This document shows, piece by piece, positions 1 through 8,108 of a stretch of DNA of 10,388 nt. Within the stretch, counting starts at the first letter, position 1. Each line of letters opens with the position of its first letter. Where the stretch lies: positions 1 to 10,388 of the forward strand of contig JAISYY010000052.1 of NCBI GenBank assembly GCA_031269635.1, given 5' to 3'. The DNA comes from Tannerella sp. Its GTDB lineage: Bacteria > Bacteroidota > Bacteroidia > Bacteroidales > Tannerellaceae. Both the position numbers and the translations under genes were made by a program. The notes beneath the pieces are model-generated. The model did no database searches. It was not told the DNA's origin and was given only the letters and a program-made list of their open reading frames with translations.

Positions 1-1504
1 TCGGGAAACGGTAGTTTTTGGCGCTGACATTATGCTTGTCAACATTGGGCGATTCCCGGAGCGTCCGGACCAGGATGCGCCATCTTGCCAAATCAAGCCA
101 GCGCGTCTGTTCGTAGGTCAGTTCAAACTTGCGTTCCCACCGGATAGCGTCTTTGAATTTTTCGTACTCACCGGCGCCGTCGAACGACGGATGCAGTGGC
201 GAATGATAGGGCGAGGCGAGATGGATGTTCTCAGCCGTGATGTCGTAAGCGGCTGGGTCGGGCGTGTTGATGAAAGCACGTCGGCGCACGGTGTTGAGGT
301 CGTCGTAAGCTGTTGCGTTCGGTGCATGGTCGCGCTCATTGATCGCTTCTGCACGGAGCAGGTAGACTTCTGCCAGGCGTATGGCCGTACGGTCGATATT
401 ACGGTAACTTGCCGAGCCGTTGGGGTCGATCGGGTTGATGTATTTGAGATAGCGCGGGACGTCGAACTGAAACCAGACCTGGTTCACATCATCGTAGATT
501 GAATCGGCGTATGTGATGCCCTTGCGCTGGTCAAGCGGGTCGTATTCGTCGCTATATTGCTTGTCGGCTACGACGACATGAGGCAGTTTGACGTTGGTAA
601 ATCCGCTTGAAAAGGCGCAGTGTGACAGGTGGTTGTCGCCGCTTCCGTCTGTTCCCTGAAAGAGCGCGTGCTGTCCGGCAAAGATATTCTCCTTGCCGTT
701 GCGGTTTTCCAGCGACCAGTTTTGCGAATAGGCCTCTTCGAGCTGATAATCGTTGCTGTTGATGACCTCTGTCGATGCGACGACCGACTTGTTATATAAT
801 TCCTTGCGTTGCGTTTCATTTAACGTGGGCGATATTTGCCCCCAGACAAGATATATTTTCGCCAGTAGTGATTTGGCGGCGCCCCAGGTAGCCCGTCCGC
901 GGTCGGAGCCGGAGTATGCTGCCGTGTGCGGCAGTTTTGCGGCGGCATCTATGAGGTCGGCTTCGATTTGCCCGAATATCTCGTCAATCTCATCCCGTTT
1001 GATCGTCCCGCCTTCGTCATTCTCGCCCTTGTGAAGCACTAACGGCACTTCGCCATAGAGTTGGACGAGATACTGGTAGTAGTAGGCACGCAGGAATTTA
1101 GCCTCGCCGGTGATGCGGTCGCGTAGCGACGGCGTTACGGTTGTGTTTTTTTCGAGGTTGTCTATCAGGAGATTTGCGTCGGTAATTGCCGAGTAAAAAT
1201 ATCCCCAGACATTTACAATATAACTGTTTGAGGGCGTCCAGTTCTGATTGTTGAGGAAAGCTGCCGCGCCGTTGATGTTCTCGCCGGTCGTAGTCAGGTC
1301 GGACGTCAGGTCAATCAGGTATGCGTAAGAGGTGCTGTAGCGGTTGATGTAATACACTCCGTTGACAGCAGCGATTGCATCCGCATCCGTTTGCGGAAAG
1401 GTGGAAGCCGTTAGCTGGTCTAACGGATCAACGTTCAGGCTGTCGCTGCACGAAAGCAATCCGGATACGACAGTCGCAAGTATAAGTAATTGTATTCTTT
1501 TCAT
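1..1504 (-). CDS. SusD/RagB-family outer-membrane nutrient-binding lipoprotein (3' end cut by window edge)
   Basis: This is the substrate-capturing lipoprotein partner of the SusC channel encoded just upstream. It sits on the outer membrane and acts as a lid over the TonB-dependent pore. 501 codons are visible without a stop from ATG at 1504. The N-terminus is a lipoprotein signal with the lipobox LLSC (Cys19), followed by SDSLNVDPLDQLTAST, a typical SusD beginning. Around residues 125-150 the RAYYYQYLVQLYGEVPLV segment is a SusD hallmark, and near the visible end YEQTRWLDLARW resembles the conserved C-terminal part of the family. The last visible residues are YRFP, where family members usually read YLLPIP, so I infer that only about 20-30 residues are missing. 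The start lies 24 bp after the SusC stop, so the two are almost surely cotranscribed. No ligand can be inferred from the sequence. Confidence 0.95.
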   Translation of the reverse strand, partial: MKRIQLLILATVVSGLLSCSDSLNVDPLDQLTASTFPQTDADAIAAVNGVYYINRYSTSYAYLIDLTSDLTTTGENINGAAAFLNNQNWTPSNSYIVNVWGYFYSAITDANLLIDNLEKNTTVTPSLRDRITGEAKFLRAYYYQYLVQLYGEVPLVLHKGENDEGGTIKRDEIDEIFGQIEADLIDAAAKLPHTAAYSGSDRGRATWGAAKSLLAKIYLVWGQISPTLNETQRKELYNKSVVASTEVINSNDYQLEEAYSQNWSLENRNGKENIFAGQHALFQGTDGSGDNHLSHCAFSSGFTNVKLPHVVVADKQYSDEYDPLDQRKGITYADSIYDDVNQVWFQFDVPRYLKYINPIDPNGSASYRNIDRTAIRLAEVYLLRAEAINERDHAPNATAYDDLNTVRRRAFINTPDPAAYDITAENIHLASPYHSPLHPSFDGAGEYEKFKDAIRWERKFELTYEQTRWLDLARWRILVRTLRESPNVDKHNVSAKNYRFP

Positions 1505-1528
1505 AACTTGATATTATTAAAATGATTG

Positions 1529-4500
1529 TTAATAGGATATTTTAATTCCGAAAGTAAAATTTCTTGATGTAGGATATACTCCCGAATCCGTTCCGCTTGC
1601 CACTTCGGGGTCGTAGCCTGAGTAGCCGGTCAGTGTCAGGAGGTTTTGCGCCGTAGCCGAGAGCGCAAACCGAGTTGACGGCGCAGCGCTGAGCCTTACG
1701 GGCAGGATATAATTGAGCGAGAGCGTGCGCAATTTCAGGAACGAGGCGTCTTCGACATAACGGCTGTCCAGGTCGGTAACGGCGCTGACGACGGCTTTGG
1801 GGATGGTGTTTGAAGGGTTCGTCTCCGTCCATCTACCGAGCAGGGTCGCCGATGCGTTGTAACTCGGGTCGGGGCGTTCGAGGCGCTGTCGCAGGGAGTT
1901 GAGTATTTTATTGCCGTGATTGCCATGGAAGGCGGCGAAGAGGCTTACGGCCCTGTATCGCACGGTAGTTGAGAAACCGTAGATAAAATCGGGCTGTGAC
2001 GAGCCTAACACTACGCGGTCATTGTCCAAGTCAATAACATTGTCGCCGTTCTGGTCTATGTATGTCACGTCGCCGGGCAGCACCGTGCCGTCGCTGTTGC
2101 GCTGCGGAATAGGGATGCCGGATTCGCCGGCGGTTATTACGCCATCGCCGTTCCGGTCGTCGGTTTTTTGTGCTATTCCGCCGAATTTAAGCCCGTAAAA
2201 CGAGCCGTATTCTTCGCCTTCCTGCAAAATCGTGTTGCCGGAAATGACATATCCGTTTTCGAGCGCGACGTTGGTTACGGTGTTGATATTTTTTGCGATA
2301 TTGGCTGATAAATTCCATGTCAGCGCTTTGGTATCAACGAGCAAACCGGTCGCTTCAAATTCAATGCCTTTGTTCGTGAGGCTGCCAACGTTTTTGAGTT
2401 GCGTGTAGTAGCCCGACGTGATTTCAACGGGAATATTAAGCAGCAGGTCGGATGTTTTCTTGTAATAAATATCGGCTACTATATTGAACCGCTTGTGAAG
2501 GCCGAGGTCAATACCTGCATTGTACGATGAAGTCGTCTCCCATTTCAGGTCCGGGTTTTCGCGGTTGCCTTTCACATAGCCGATTACGATATTGTTGCTG
2601 AACGAGTATTTCAATGTGTTGTATGTGTTCAGGAACCGGTAGTCGCCTATTTCCTGGTTGCCGACCGTACCGGCGCTCACCCTGAATTTCAGCCCGTCAA
2701 TGGCTTTTACATCTTCCAGGAAAGATTCTTTTTCGACGTTCCACGATAATCCCACTGACGGGAAGTATCCCCATTTGTGCCCTTCCGCGAAGCGCGACGA
2801 ACCGTCGGCCCTCAATGTCGCCGTCAGGTTATATTTATTGTTGAAAGTATAATTCAGGCGGCCGAGTAACGAGTTGAGGATTGATTTGCTTGCCGATGTA
2901 GTGGGGGCGATCAGTCCTTCGCTTGCCTGCAGGTTATGATAGGAAAGCGTTTCGTTCGAAAAATTGCTCGAAGCCACAAGCGTACGTTCCGAATCGGTCG
3001 TCTGGGTTGTATATCCGGCAAGAAGGTTGACGTAATGCACCTTGTTGAATAGCTTATTGTAATTAAGCGTGTATTCGTACTGCCAGGAATCGGTACGCCT
3101 GTTTCCGACCGACCCGTAGCCTTTGGCAAGAAATCCTGCTGCCGACGACGACGGGCCGAAAAAATTCTGTGTAGCGTTTACCAGATTGAGTCCTGCGCTT
3201 ACTTTCGCTTTCAGTGACGGCAGAATATCCCAGTCGGCGAAAAACGTTCCCGTAACGGAATTGTTTATATTCTGCGAGACGGTGTTGACAAGATCGGAAA
3301 TAGCGTTAACCGTGCGGTTCCCGTAACGCAGGTCGCCCCATTCATGGACGTTGTTGTAGTTGAACGTCCCGTCGGCATTGTATATAGGTACGGTCTGCGG
3401 TATAAGTATCACATAACCGAGGGAGTTGGCCGCCGATCCGGTCTCCAGTCCCCCATAGTCGGCCAGGCCGTTCTGGATGAGCTTGCCGGCATTGGCTACA
3501 AGCCCTACGGTGAAATTGCGGAACAGGTTGCGCTCGAAATTGAAACGTCCCGCATAGCGTTTGAAGTTTGTATTCAGGATGATGCCGTCCTGGTCGGTAA
3601 AGTTGCCCGAAATAAAGTACCGGGTTTTTTCATCGCCGCCGCTAACGGTCAGTTGGTGGTTCTGGGTCGGGGCCGTGCGCAGGGCGGTGCTTTGCCAGTC
3701 GGTACCCTTGCCCAGTGCGTTGAGCTGCTCCTGCGTCCATCCGAAATATTCCCCCTTATCGCTGTCGGTTACGGGGTAGATTTCCTGATTCAGTTTCGCC
3801 CATTCTTTGGCGTCGAGCAGGTCTATTTTTTTTGATGCCTGCTGCCATCCTGCGGTATATTGGTACTCGATGTTGTTGCGTCCCTTTTTGCCGCTTTTTG
3901 TTGTGATAATAATAACGCCGTTGGAGCCGCGGGAGCCGTATATGGCGGTTGCCGACACGTCCTTCAGTATGTCGATCGACTCAATATCGCCCGGATTGAT
4001 GGACGCCAGCGGGTTCAGGCGCGGACTGATGCGGCTTATACCGGTTGAAGTGGACGAGGAAGCCGCGTCGTCGTAAATAATAACACCGTCGATGACGTAC
4101 AGCGGTTCGTTACCACCCGTCACCGAGTTCCCGCCGCGGATCCGGATATTGTAGGCCGCTCCCGGCTGACCGGAACTTTGAGTCACATTCAATCCCGGAA
4201 TTGCTCCTCCGAGAATGGTTTCAAATGATGTGGATAATTGAGCCAGTGCGTCTTTCGGGACGGAAACAATAGAGCCGGTCAGTTCCTTGCGCTTCTGCGT
4301 GCCGTAGCCTACCACTACTACTTCGCTGAGAGCGCTTGCGTTCTCCTGCAGCGCGATTACAACAGGCTGTGACGATTCATAAACGTCAATCTCTTCTGTC
4401 AGATAACCGAGGTAAGAAACTTCGATACTTGCCGGCAACTTCCTGACGGCAAGAGTGAATGAGCCGTTAGCGTCAGTCACCGTTCCCTTGTTTTCGGCTT

Positions 4501-4645
4501 TAATTTGAACCGTTGCGCCCGGCAGGTCTTCTCCCGTGACGGCATCAACTACTTTTCCCTCTATTTTTATGCTTCCGGTTTGAGCCGAAAGAAAAAAGTT
4601 GGAAAAGAACATCAGTAATACAAAGATTTTTTCTACTTTTGTCAT
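1529..4645 (-). CDS. SusC/RagA-family TonB-linked outer-membrane receptor
   Basis: This is a TonB-dependent transporter of 1038 residues, normal length for SusC, which imports a nutrient across the outer membrane using energy passed on by TonB-ExbBD. A signal peptide covers about residues 1-21 (ending LSAQ). A CarboxypepD_reg-like beta domain follows at about 25-100 (GKVVDAVTGEDLPGATV). Next is the SEVVVVGYGTQKRKELTGS segment and the plug (about 118-250), with the SusC signatures PLYVIDGV (181-188) and ATAIYGSRGSNGVIII (from 232). The remainder is the 22-strand barrel, ending with an aromatic terminal strand (FTFGIKISY). Two Asp-rich segments in the last quarter, DRNGDGVI and DQNGDNVIDLDND, resemble calcium-binding loops. 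It is downstream of the binding-protein gene (97-bp gap containing a hairpin) and upstream of susD (24 bp). No promoter match is visible directly before it. Confidence 0.97.
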   Translation of the reverse strand: MTKVEKIFVLLMFFSNFFLSAQTGSIKIEGKVVDAVTGEDLPGATVQIKAENKGTVTDANGSFTLAVRKLPASIEVSYLGYLTEEIDVYESSQPVVIALQENASALSEVVVVGYGTQKRKELTGSIVSVPKDALAQLSTSFETILGGAIPGLNVTQSSGQPGAAYNIRIRGGNSVTGGNEPLYVIDGVIIYDDAASSSTSTGISRISPRLNPLASINPGDIESIDILKDVSATAIYGSRGSNGVIIITTKSGKKGRNNIEYQYTAGWQQASKKIDLLDAKEWAKLNQEIYPVTDSDKGEYFGWTQEQLNALGKGTDWQSTALRTAPTQNHQLTVSGGDEKTRYFISGNFTDQDGIILNTNFKRYAGRFNFERNLFRNFTVGLVANAGKLIQNGLADYGGLETGSAANSLGYVILIPQTVPIYNADGTFNYNNVHEWGDLRYGNRTVNAISDLVNTVSQNINNSVTGTFFADWDILPSLKAKVSAGLNLVNATQNFFGPSSSAAGFLAKGYGSVGNRRTDSWQYEYTLNYNKLFNKVHYVNLLAGYTTQTTDSERTLVASSNFSNETLSYHNLQASEGLIAPTTSASKSILNSLLGRLNYTFNNKYNLTATLRADGSSRFAEGHKWGYFPSVGLSWNVEKESFLEDVKAIDGLKFRVSAGTVGNQEIGDYRFLNTYNTLKYSFSNNIVIGYVKGNRENPDLKWETTSSYNAGIDLGLHKRFNIVADIYYKKTSDLLLNIPVEITSGYYTQLKNVGSLTNKGIEFEATGLLVDTKALTWNLSANIAKNINTVTNVALENGYVISGNTILQEGEEYGSFYGLKFGGIAQKTDDRNGDGVITAGESGIPIPQRNSDGTVLPGDVTYIDQNGDNVIDLDNDRVVLGSSQPDFIYGFSTTVRYRAVSLFAAFHGNHGNKILNSLRQRLERPDPSYNASATLLGRWTETNPSNTIPKAVVSAVTDLDSRYVEDASFLKLRTLSLNYILPVRLSAAPSTRFALSATAQNLLTLTGYSGYDPEVASGTDSGVYPTSRNFTFGIKISY

Positions 4646-4671
4646 GATTTTTATTGTTTGATTTAAATCGA

Positions 4672-4711
4672 GCGTCCTCTTATCCCATTTGTCGAGCGGT
4701 GTAGAGGATGC
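4672..4711. other. Inverted repeat between the binding-protein gene and susC
   Basis: GCGTCCTCT (4672-4680) pairs with AGAGGATGC (4703-4711). This gives a 9-bp stem with one G-T wobble around a 22-nt loop. On the plus strand seven T follow, which resembles an intrinsic terminator, but no plus-strand gene precedes it. On the minus strand, where the operon is read, a run of A precedes the stem and no T run follows. It is therefore more likely an mRNA-stability or processing hairpin between the two cistrons, or a stop for antisense transcription. Confidence 0.5.
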
Positions 4712-4742
4712 TTTTTTTATTGATATTAATTAATAATCCCGT

Positions 4743-5708
4743 TTATTTATTTGCCAGTAACTTGGTTTCCAGTGCGGATACCTGTTTATGCTGCCGGGCC
4801 AGCGTTTTATCGTCCAGCCGGAGAAAACCGTACGCATGCAGATACTGCTGCCCTTCCGAAAGCGCCCATTCCAGGAATTGAAGTGTTGCCGCGCTTACCT
4901 TTTCCGGCAACACGAATGTCAATTCTTCCACCGATATCAAATCAATGTCTTTATTTTCCAGCAGTCGGATGGTTTCATCCAGGTTCTGCGAATTGAGGAT
5001 TTCGGCATATTCTTTCTTTACGTCTAAGGGAAGCAGCGTGATACCGTCGTTCAGTTGCCGTGATTCGACATTGAAAATATAATTCAGGTTATTGAAACTG
5101 ATGCCTTTGGCATCTTTCCTGACGGCGCTGTTCAGGTAAATGTCGTCGCCTGCAATCTTTTTGCCTTTCAGACTGTTTGCTTCATATCCGAAATGTCCGG
5201 CAAACGAATGGGAGATCGAACGGGCGCTGTTGCCCGAATAAACCGTAACGTCCGGGTACTTTTCCTTTTTACCGGGTTCGTACTCTTCGTCAAGGAGGTC
5301 TTTTTCAAAAAACAGTTCCTTGAGCCGCTTTCCGTTCAGTTTTTTCTTTTTCAGTTCGTCCGGCAGCGCGTTGTCATTTCCTGCAATCGGCAAAATGGCA
5401 TACCTCCCGAAAGAAACGACTGTCACCGGTGTCTGCAAGGTGTCGCCGTCCTGTTTCCGGAACGGCACAACCTCGACCGAATGTCCCCTGACGTCTTTCC
5501 CTGCTTCAATAGACAGCGATGTACCGGGATGTTCCCTTGAATACTCGGAAATCCATTTTTCCAGCAGGGCGTCTACAAACTTGAGGCCTTTAATGGAAAT
5601 GACTTCCTGCTCCGGATCATTGCCGGCTGCGCCAGCTGTCTGTGCATTTACGAAACTACTGATAGCTATCAGCAGAATCAAACCTGATTTTTTTACTTTA
5701 CTGTTCAT
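4743..5708 (-). CDS. PstS-like periplasmic substrate-binding protein, ligand unknown
   Basis: A 321-residue exported protein with a type I signal peptide (residues 1 to about 23, ending NAQ; no lipobox Cys). The fold class is suggested by features spread along the chain: KFVDALLEKWISEYSREHPG at 43-62 (the helix usually found near the start of PstS-like proteins), VTVVSFGRYAILPIAGND (95-112), LKELFF (119-124), VTVYSGNSARSISHSF (154-169), and a C-terminal QFLEWALSEGQQYLHAYGF (277-295) matching the usual PstS ending. The canonical phosphate-contact signatures (GSxT near the start, a GGGSGxG loop, a central SR) are not recognisable, so phosphate is doubtful. No ABC permease or ATPase gene is nearby. 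It is instead the first gene of a unit with susC and susD, 97 bp upstream of susC. The start ATG at 5708 is preceded by an A/T-rich stretch. Family assignment is moderately sure; the ligand is not known. Confidence 0.72.
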   Translation of the reverse strand: MNSKVKKSGLILLIAISSFVNAQTAGAAGNDPEQEVISIKGLKFVDALLEKWISEYSREHPGTSLSIEAGKDVRGHSVEVVPFRKQDGDTLQTPVTVVSFGRYAILPIAGNDNALPDELKKKKLNGKRLKELFFEKDLLDEEYEPGKKEKYPDVTVYSGNSARSISHSFAGHFGYEANSLKGKKIAGDDIYLNSAVRKDAKGISFNNLNYIFNVESRQLNDGITLLPLDVKKEYAEILNSQNLDETIRLLENKDIDLISVEELTFVLPEKVSAATLQFLEWALSEGQQYLHAYGFLRLDDKTLARQHKQVSALETKLLANK

Positions 5709-5751
5709 ACTTCATACTTAATTTAAAATTTTTATTATTTCTCAAAATCAA

Positions 5752-5784
5752 AAAAGGCTGTCCTTTTTTTCCGGACAGCCTTTT
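5752..5784 (-). terminator. Intrinsic terminator, possibly the switch of a leader attenuator
   Basis: A perfect 12-bp stem is formed by plus-strand AAAAGGCTGTCC (5752-5763) and GGACAGCCTTTT (5773-5784), with a 9-nt loop. Read on the minus strand, the 3' arm runs into a T-rich tail (six T, then GATTTTG). Because of the A/T ends it can also work on the plus strand. It lies 184 nt after the peptidase stop and 44 nt before the start of the binding-protein gene. It could therefore either end the peptidase transcript with a long 3' UTR or sit inside the leader of the next operon. Confidence 0.85.
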
Positions 5785-5838
5785 GTACATTTATTATTAT
5801 TACCTGTTTTTTTTATGTACGGGATTCTTTCGCTGTCC
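5773..5838 (-). promoter_or_regulatory. Candidate antiterminator of the PstS-like/susCD leader
   Basis: In minus-strand RNA the segment GGACAGC (5838-5832) is an exact copy of part of the 3' arm of the terminator. It can pair over 7 bp with GCTGTCC (5779-5773) in the terminator's 5' arm. Between the two lies another inverted repeat, GTACAT (5820-5815) with ATGTAC (5790-5785), which would stack within the alternative helix. Two mutually exclusive structures next to a terminator are the usual layout of transcription attenuation. The pairing is seen in the sequence; the regulatory role is inferred. I do not recognise a known riboswitch class in the leader. Confidence 0.42.
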
Positions 5839-5916
5839 TTAGGCAGTTACACATTATCATATTGCACATATAAAAACTATATAAATTCATATTGACTATA
5901 TTAATTAATTTCGCTG

Positions 5917-5947
5917 CAAAGATAGGGCGGCTCGGAGATTGCCGCAA
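5917..5947 (-). promoter_or_regulatory. Bacteroidetes-type promoter of the PstS-like/susCD operon
   Basis: Read on the minus strand, TATCTTTG (5924-5917) matches the TAnnTTTG -7 element exactly. A TTG at 5947-5945, 20 bp upstream, fits a shortened -33 element. Transcription would start near 5910, just downstream of the peptidase gene, giving a leader of about 200 nt that contains the hairpins at 5752-5838. No match as good lies between the terminator and the start codon. Confidence 0.6.
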
Positions 5948-5965
5948 TACCACATTTATGGTATT
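5946..5965 (-). other. Small hairpin directly after the peptidase stop codon
   Basis: AATACCA (5946-5952) and TGGTATT (5959-5965) form a 7-bp stem with a 6-nt loop, two bases after the peptidase stop at 5968. On the minus strand it is followed by GC-rich sequence rather than a T run, so it is not a standard intrinsic terminator for the peptidase. On the plus strand three further T follow. It may protect the mRNA 3' end, or it may be chance. Confidence 0.35.
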
Positions 5966-5967
5966 TT

Positions 5968-8094
5968 TCAAAACTCCGGTTTCATGCCGAGATTATACAT
6001 GGCAAAGGCATAGACGTCGGTATATTCCTCAATGATTTTACTGATGGGTTTTCCGGCGCCGTGTCCGGCTTTGGTTTCTATGCGTATCAATTTGGGGGCG
6101 TCGCCCGTACCGGCGGCCTGGAGGGTGGCGGCATACTTGAAGGAATGGGCGGGAACGACGCGGTCGTCATGGTCGGCCGTGGTGACAAGTATGGCGGGAT
6201 AGGGCGTCCCGTCGTTTCTTACCGTATGGAGCGGCGAATAGCCGTAGAGGTACTCGAACATTTCCCGGCTGTCCTCGCTTGTCCCGTAATCGCTCGCCCA
6301 GTTCCAGCCGATGGTGAACTTGTGATAGCGCAGCATGTCCATGACGCCGACGGCAGGCAGGGCGACGCCGAACAGTTCGGGGCGCTGGTTGACGACAGCC
6401 CCGACCAGGAGGCCGCCGTTTGAACCGCCGGCGATGCAGATCTTTTTGTTCGTCGTATAATTTTCCCGGATAAGATATTCGGCGGCAGCGATGAAATCGT
6501 CGAATACGTTTTGTTTCTGCATCTTTGTTCCGGCGATATGCCATTCTTCTCCATATTCGCCACCGCCCCGCAGGTTGGCCTGGGCATAGATGCCGCCGTT
6601 TTCGAGGAACGGTATCCGCCAGGTCGAAAACGAAGGGAACAGGCTGATGTTAAAACCCCCGTATCCGTACAAATAAACGGGGTTCTTCCCGTCGCGCTGC
6701 AATCCTTTCCGGTACGTAAGAAACATCGGTATCCGCGTCCCGTCCCTGCCCGGGTAGAACACCTGTTCCGTTACAAAATCGTCGGCATTGAACTTCACAT
6801 CAGGGGCCAGGTATTTTTCCGGTTTGTTGTTTTCCAGGTCGTATTTATAAATCGTATTCGGGAATGTAAAAGATGTAAAAAGATAAAACGCTTCCTTGTC
6901 ATCCTTGTCTCCGCTGAAACTTACCGAACCGAACGTGGGAAGTTCCGTTTCATATTCCCGGCGGCCGTCAAGCGAATGGACATAGGCATGATCCGAAGCG
7001 TCTTTCGTATAAGTCAGTACGATTTTCCCGCCAATAAACGATACGCTGTTGAGGACATTTTCCGATTCGGGTACGACATCCGTCCAGTGCTTCAATTCCG
7101 GTTTGTCTGCGGTCGTCTTCATCAGCCGGTATTTGGGCGCTCCGTAATTGGTATAAAAATAAATGTCATTGCCTATCACTTCTGCCGGGCTGTATTCATA
7201 ATCGAAATCCGCCGTAAGCCGGACGAACGAAGCGTCCGGACGGCGCAGGTCTTTCATGAAAAGATCGTTCCCGCGGCCTTCGCCCGATTCAAAAACGAAC
7301 AGCAGGGTCTCATCATCATTAACCCATGCCGTGTAGAAACGTTTCGGGTACGCCCTGTTCTCGTAAACGAGGACGTCTTCCTCCCTGCCCGTACCCAGCT
7401 TATGGTAATAAATCTTATGATTTTCATTTATACCGGAAAACGCTTTACCTTCTTCCGGCGCATCGTAGGCGCTGTAGTAGAAGCCGTCCTTCCGCCATTG
7501 GGCGTCGGTAAATTTAGCCCATTGTATATGATCGGAGGTTAACTGTTTCGTCGACAGATCCATCACGTAAATCTCGCGCCAGTCGCTCCCGCTACGCGAA
7601 ATGGTATAAGCCATGTATTTGCCGTCGTTTGAATAGGATATGCCCGAAAGGGCGACCGTGCCGTCGTCCGACAGTTTGTTCGGGTCGAGCAAAACGGAGG
7701 CTTCGCCGTCGAGCGTTTCTTTTACATAGAGGACGCTCTGGTTTTGCAGGCCGTCGTTCCTGTAATAATAGTATTTGCCGTGCTTTTTGAACGGCATACC
7801 GATTTTCTCGTAATCGGTAAGTTCGGTTAAGCGTTGTTTCAGCCGGTCACGGAAAGGAATCTTGCCGAGATAGGCGTCGGTGACGCTGTTTTCCGCCGCG
7901 ACCCAGCTTGCTACGGCCGCTGTCGTGTCATCTTCCATCCAGCGGTACGGATCGGAAACGGCCGTACCGAAATAATCATCCGTCACATCCTGCTTTCCGG
8001 CAACAGGATACTGTAATTTCCCGCTCTCCGGGTTACATCCGCAAAGAGCGGATATCAAACCTGTATATACCATAAAAAATACTGTTCGTTTCAT
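5968..8094 (-). CDS. Prolyl oligopeptidase (S9A serine peptidase), predicted lipoprotein
   Basis: This enzyme cleaves short peptides after proline. The 708 residues match the normal length of the family plus an export signal. Residues 1-20 are a lipoprotein signal (MKRTVFFMVYTGLISALCGC, probable lipidated Cys20), so the enzyme should be membrane-anchored outside the cytoplasm. N-terminal conserved sequence (YRWMED, 50-55) leads into a seven-bladed beta-propeller from about 75 to 440. The alpha/beta-hydrolase domain follows, with YGYGGF (476-481), NLRGGGEYG (507-515), the nucleophile motif GGSNGG (Ser558), HKFTIGW, DHDDRVVP (catalytic Asp643 and substrate-binding Arg645 by analogy with porcine enzyme residues 641 and 643), and AGHGAGKP (His678). 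All catalytic residues are present. The start is 14 bp after the delta-prime stop, so it is probably cotranscribed with that gene from the promoter at 9291-9322. It probably helps use extracellular or periplasmic peptides. Confidence 0.96.
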   Translation of the reverse strand: MKRTVFFMVYTGLISALCGCNPESGKLQYPVAGKQDVTDDYFGTAVSDPYRWMEDDTTAAVASWVAAENSVTDAYLGKIPFRDRLKQRLTELTDYEKIGMPFKKHGKYYYYRNDGLQNQSVLYVKETLDGEASVLLDPNKLSDDGTVALSGISYSNDGKYMAYTISRSGSDWREIYVMDLSTKQLTSDHIQWAKFTDAQWRKDGFYYSAYDAPEEGKAFSGINENHKIYYHKLGTGREEDVLVYENRAYPKRFYTAWVNDDETLLFVFESGEGRGNDLFMKDLRRPDASFVRLTADFDYEYSPAEVIGNDIYFYTNYGAPKYRLMKTTADKPELKHWTDVVPESENVLNSVSFIGGKIVLTYTKDASDHAYVHSLDGRREYETELPTFGSVSFSGDKDDKEAFYLFTSFTFPNTIYKYDLENNKPEKYLAPDVKFNADDFVTEQVFYPGRDGTRIPMFLTYRKGLQRDGKNPVYLYGYGGFNISLFPSFSTWRIPFLENGGIYAQANLRGGGEYGEEWHIAGTKMQKQNVFDDFIAAAEYLIRENYTTNKKICIAGGSNGGLLVGAVVNQRPELFGVALPAVGVMDMLRYHKFTIGWNWASDYGTSEDSREMFEYLYGYSPLHTVRNDGTPYPAILVTTADHDDRVVPAHSFKYAATLQAAGTGDAPKLIRIETKAGHGAGKPISKIIEEYTDVYAFAMYNLGMKPEF

Positions 8095-8108
8095 TTGTAT
8101 ATCAATTA

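Noticed and set aside
32..502. Plus-strand open frame of 156 codons
   Set aside because: It is antisense to the SusD reading frame, which is open over 501 codons with family signatures.
3344..3835. Plus-strand open frame of 163 codons, and the overlapping plus frames near 3807-4076
   Set aside because: These are antisense to the SusC plug and early barrel region, which has unmistakable family motifs.
6511..7542. Plus-strand open frame of 343 codons
   Set aside because: It lies wholly antisense to the prolyl oligopeptidase gene, whose propeller sequence and catalytic motifs are clear. The translation is basic and has no recognisable domain.
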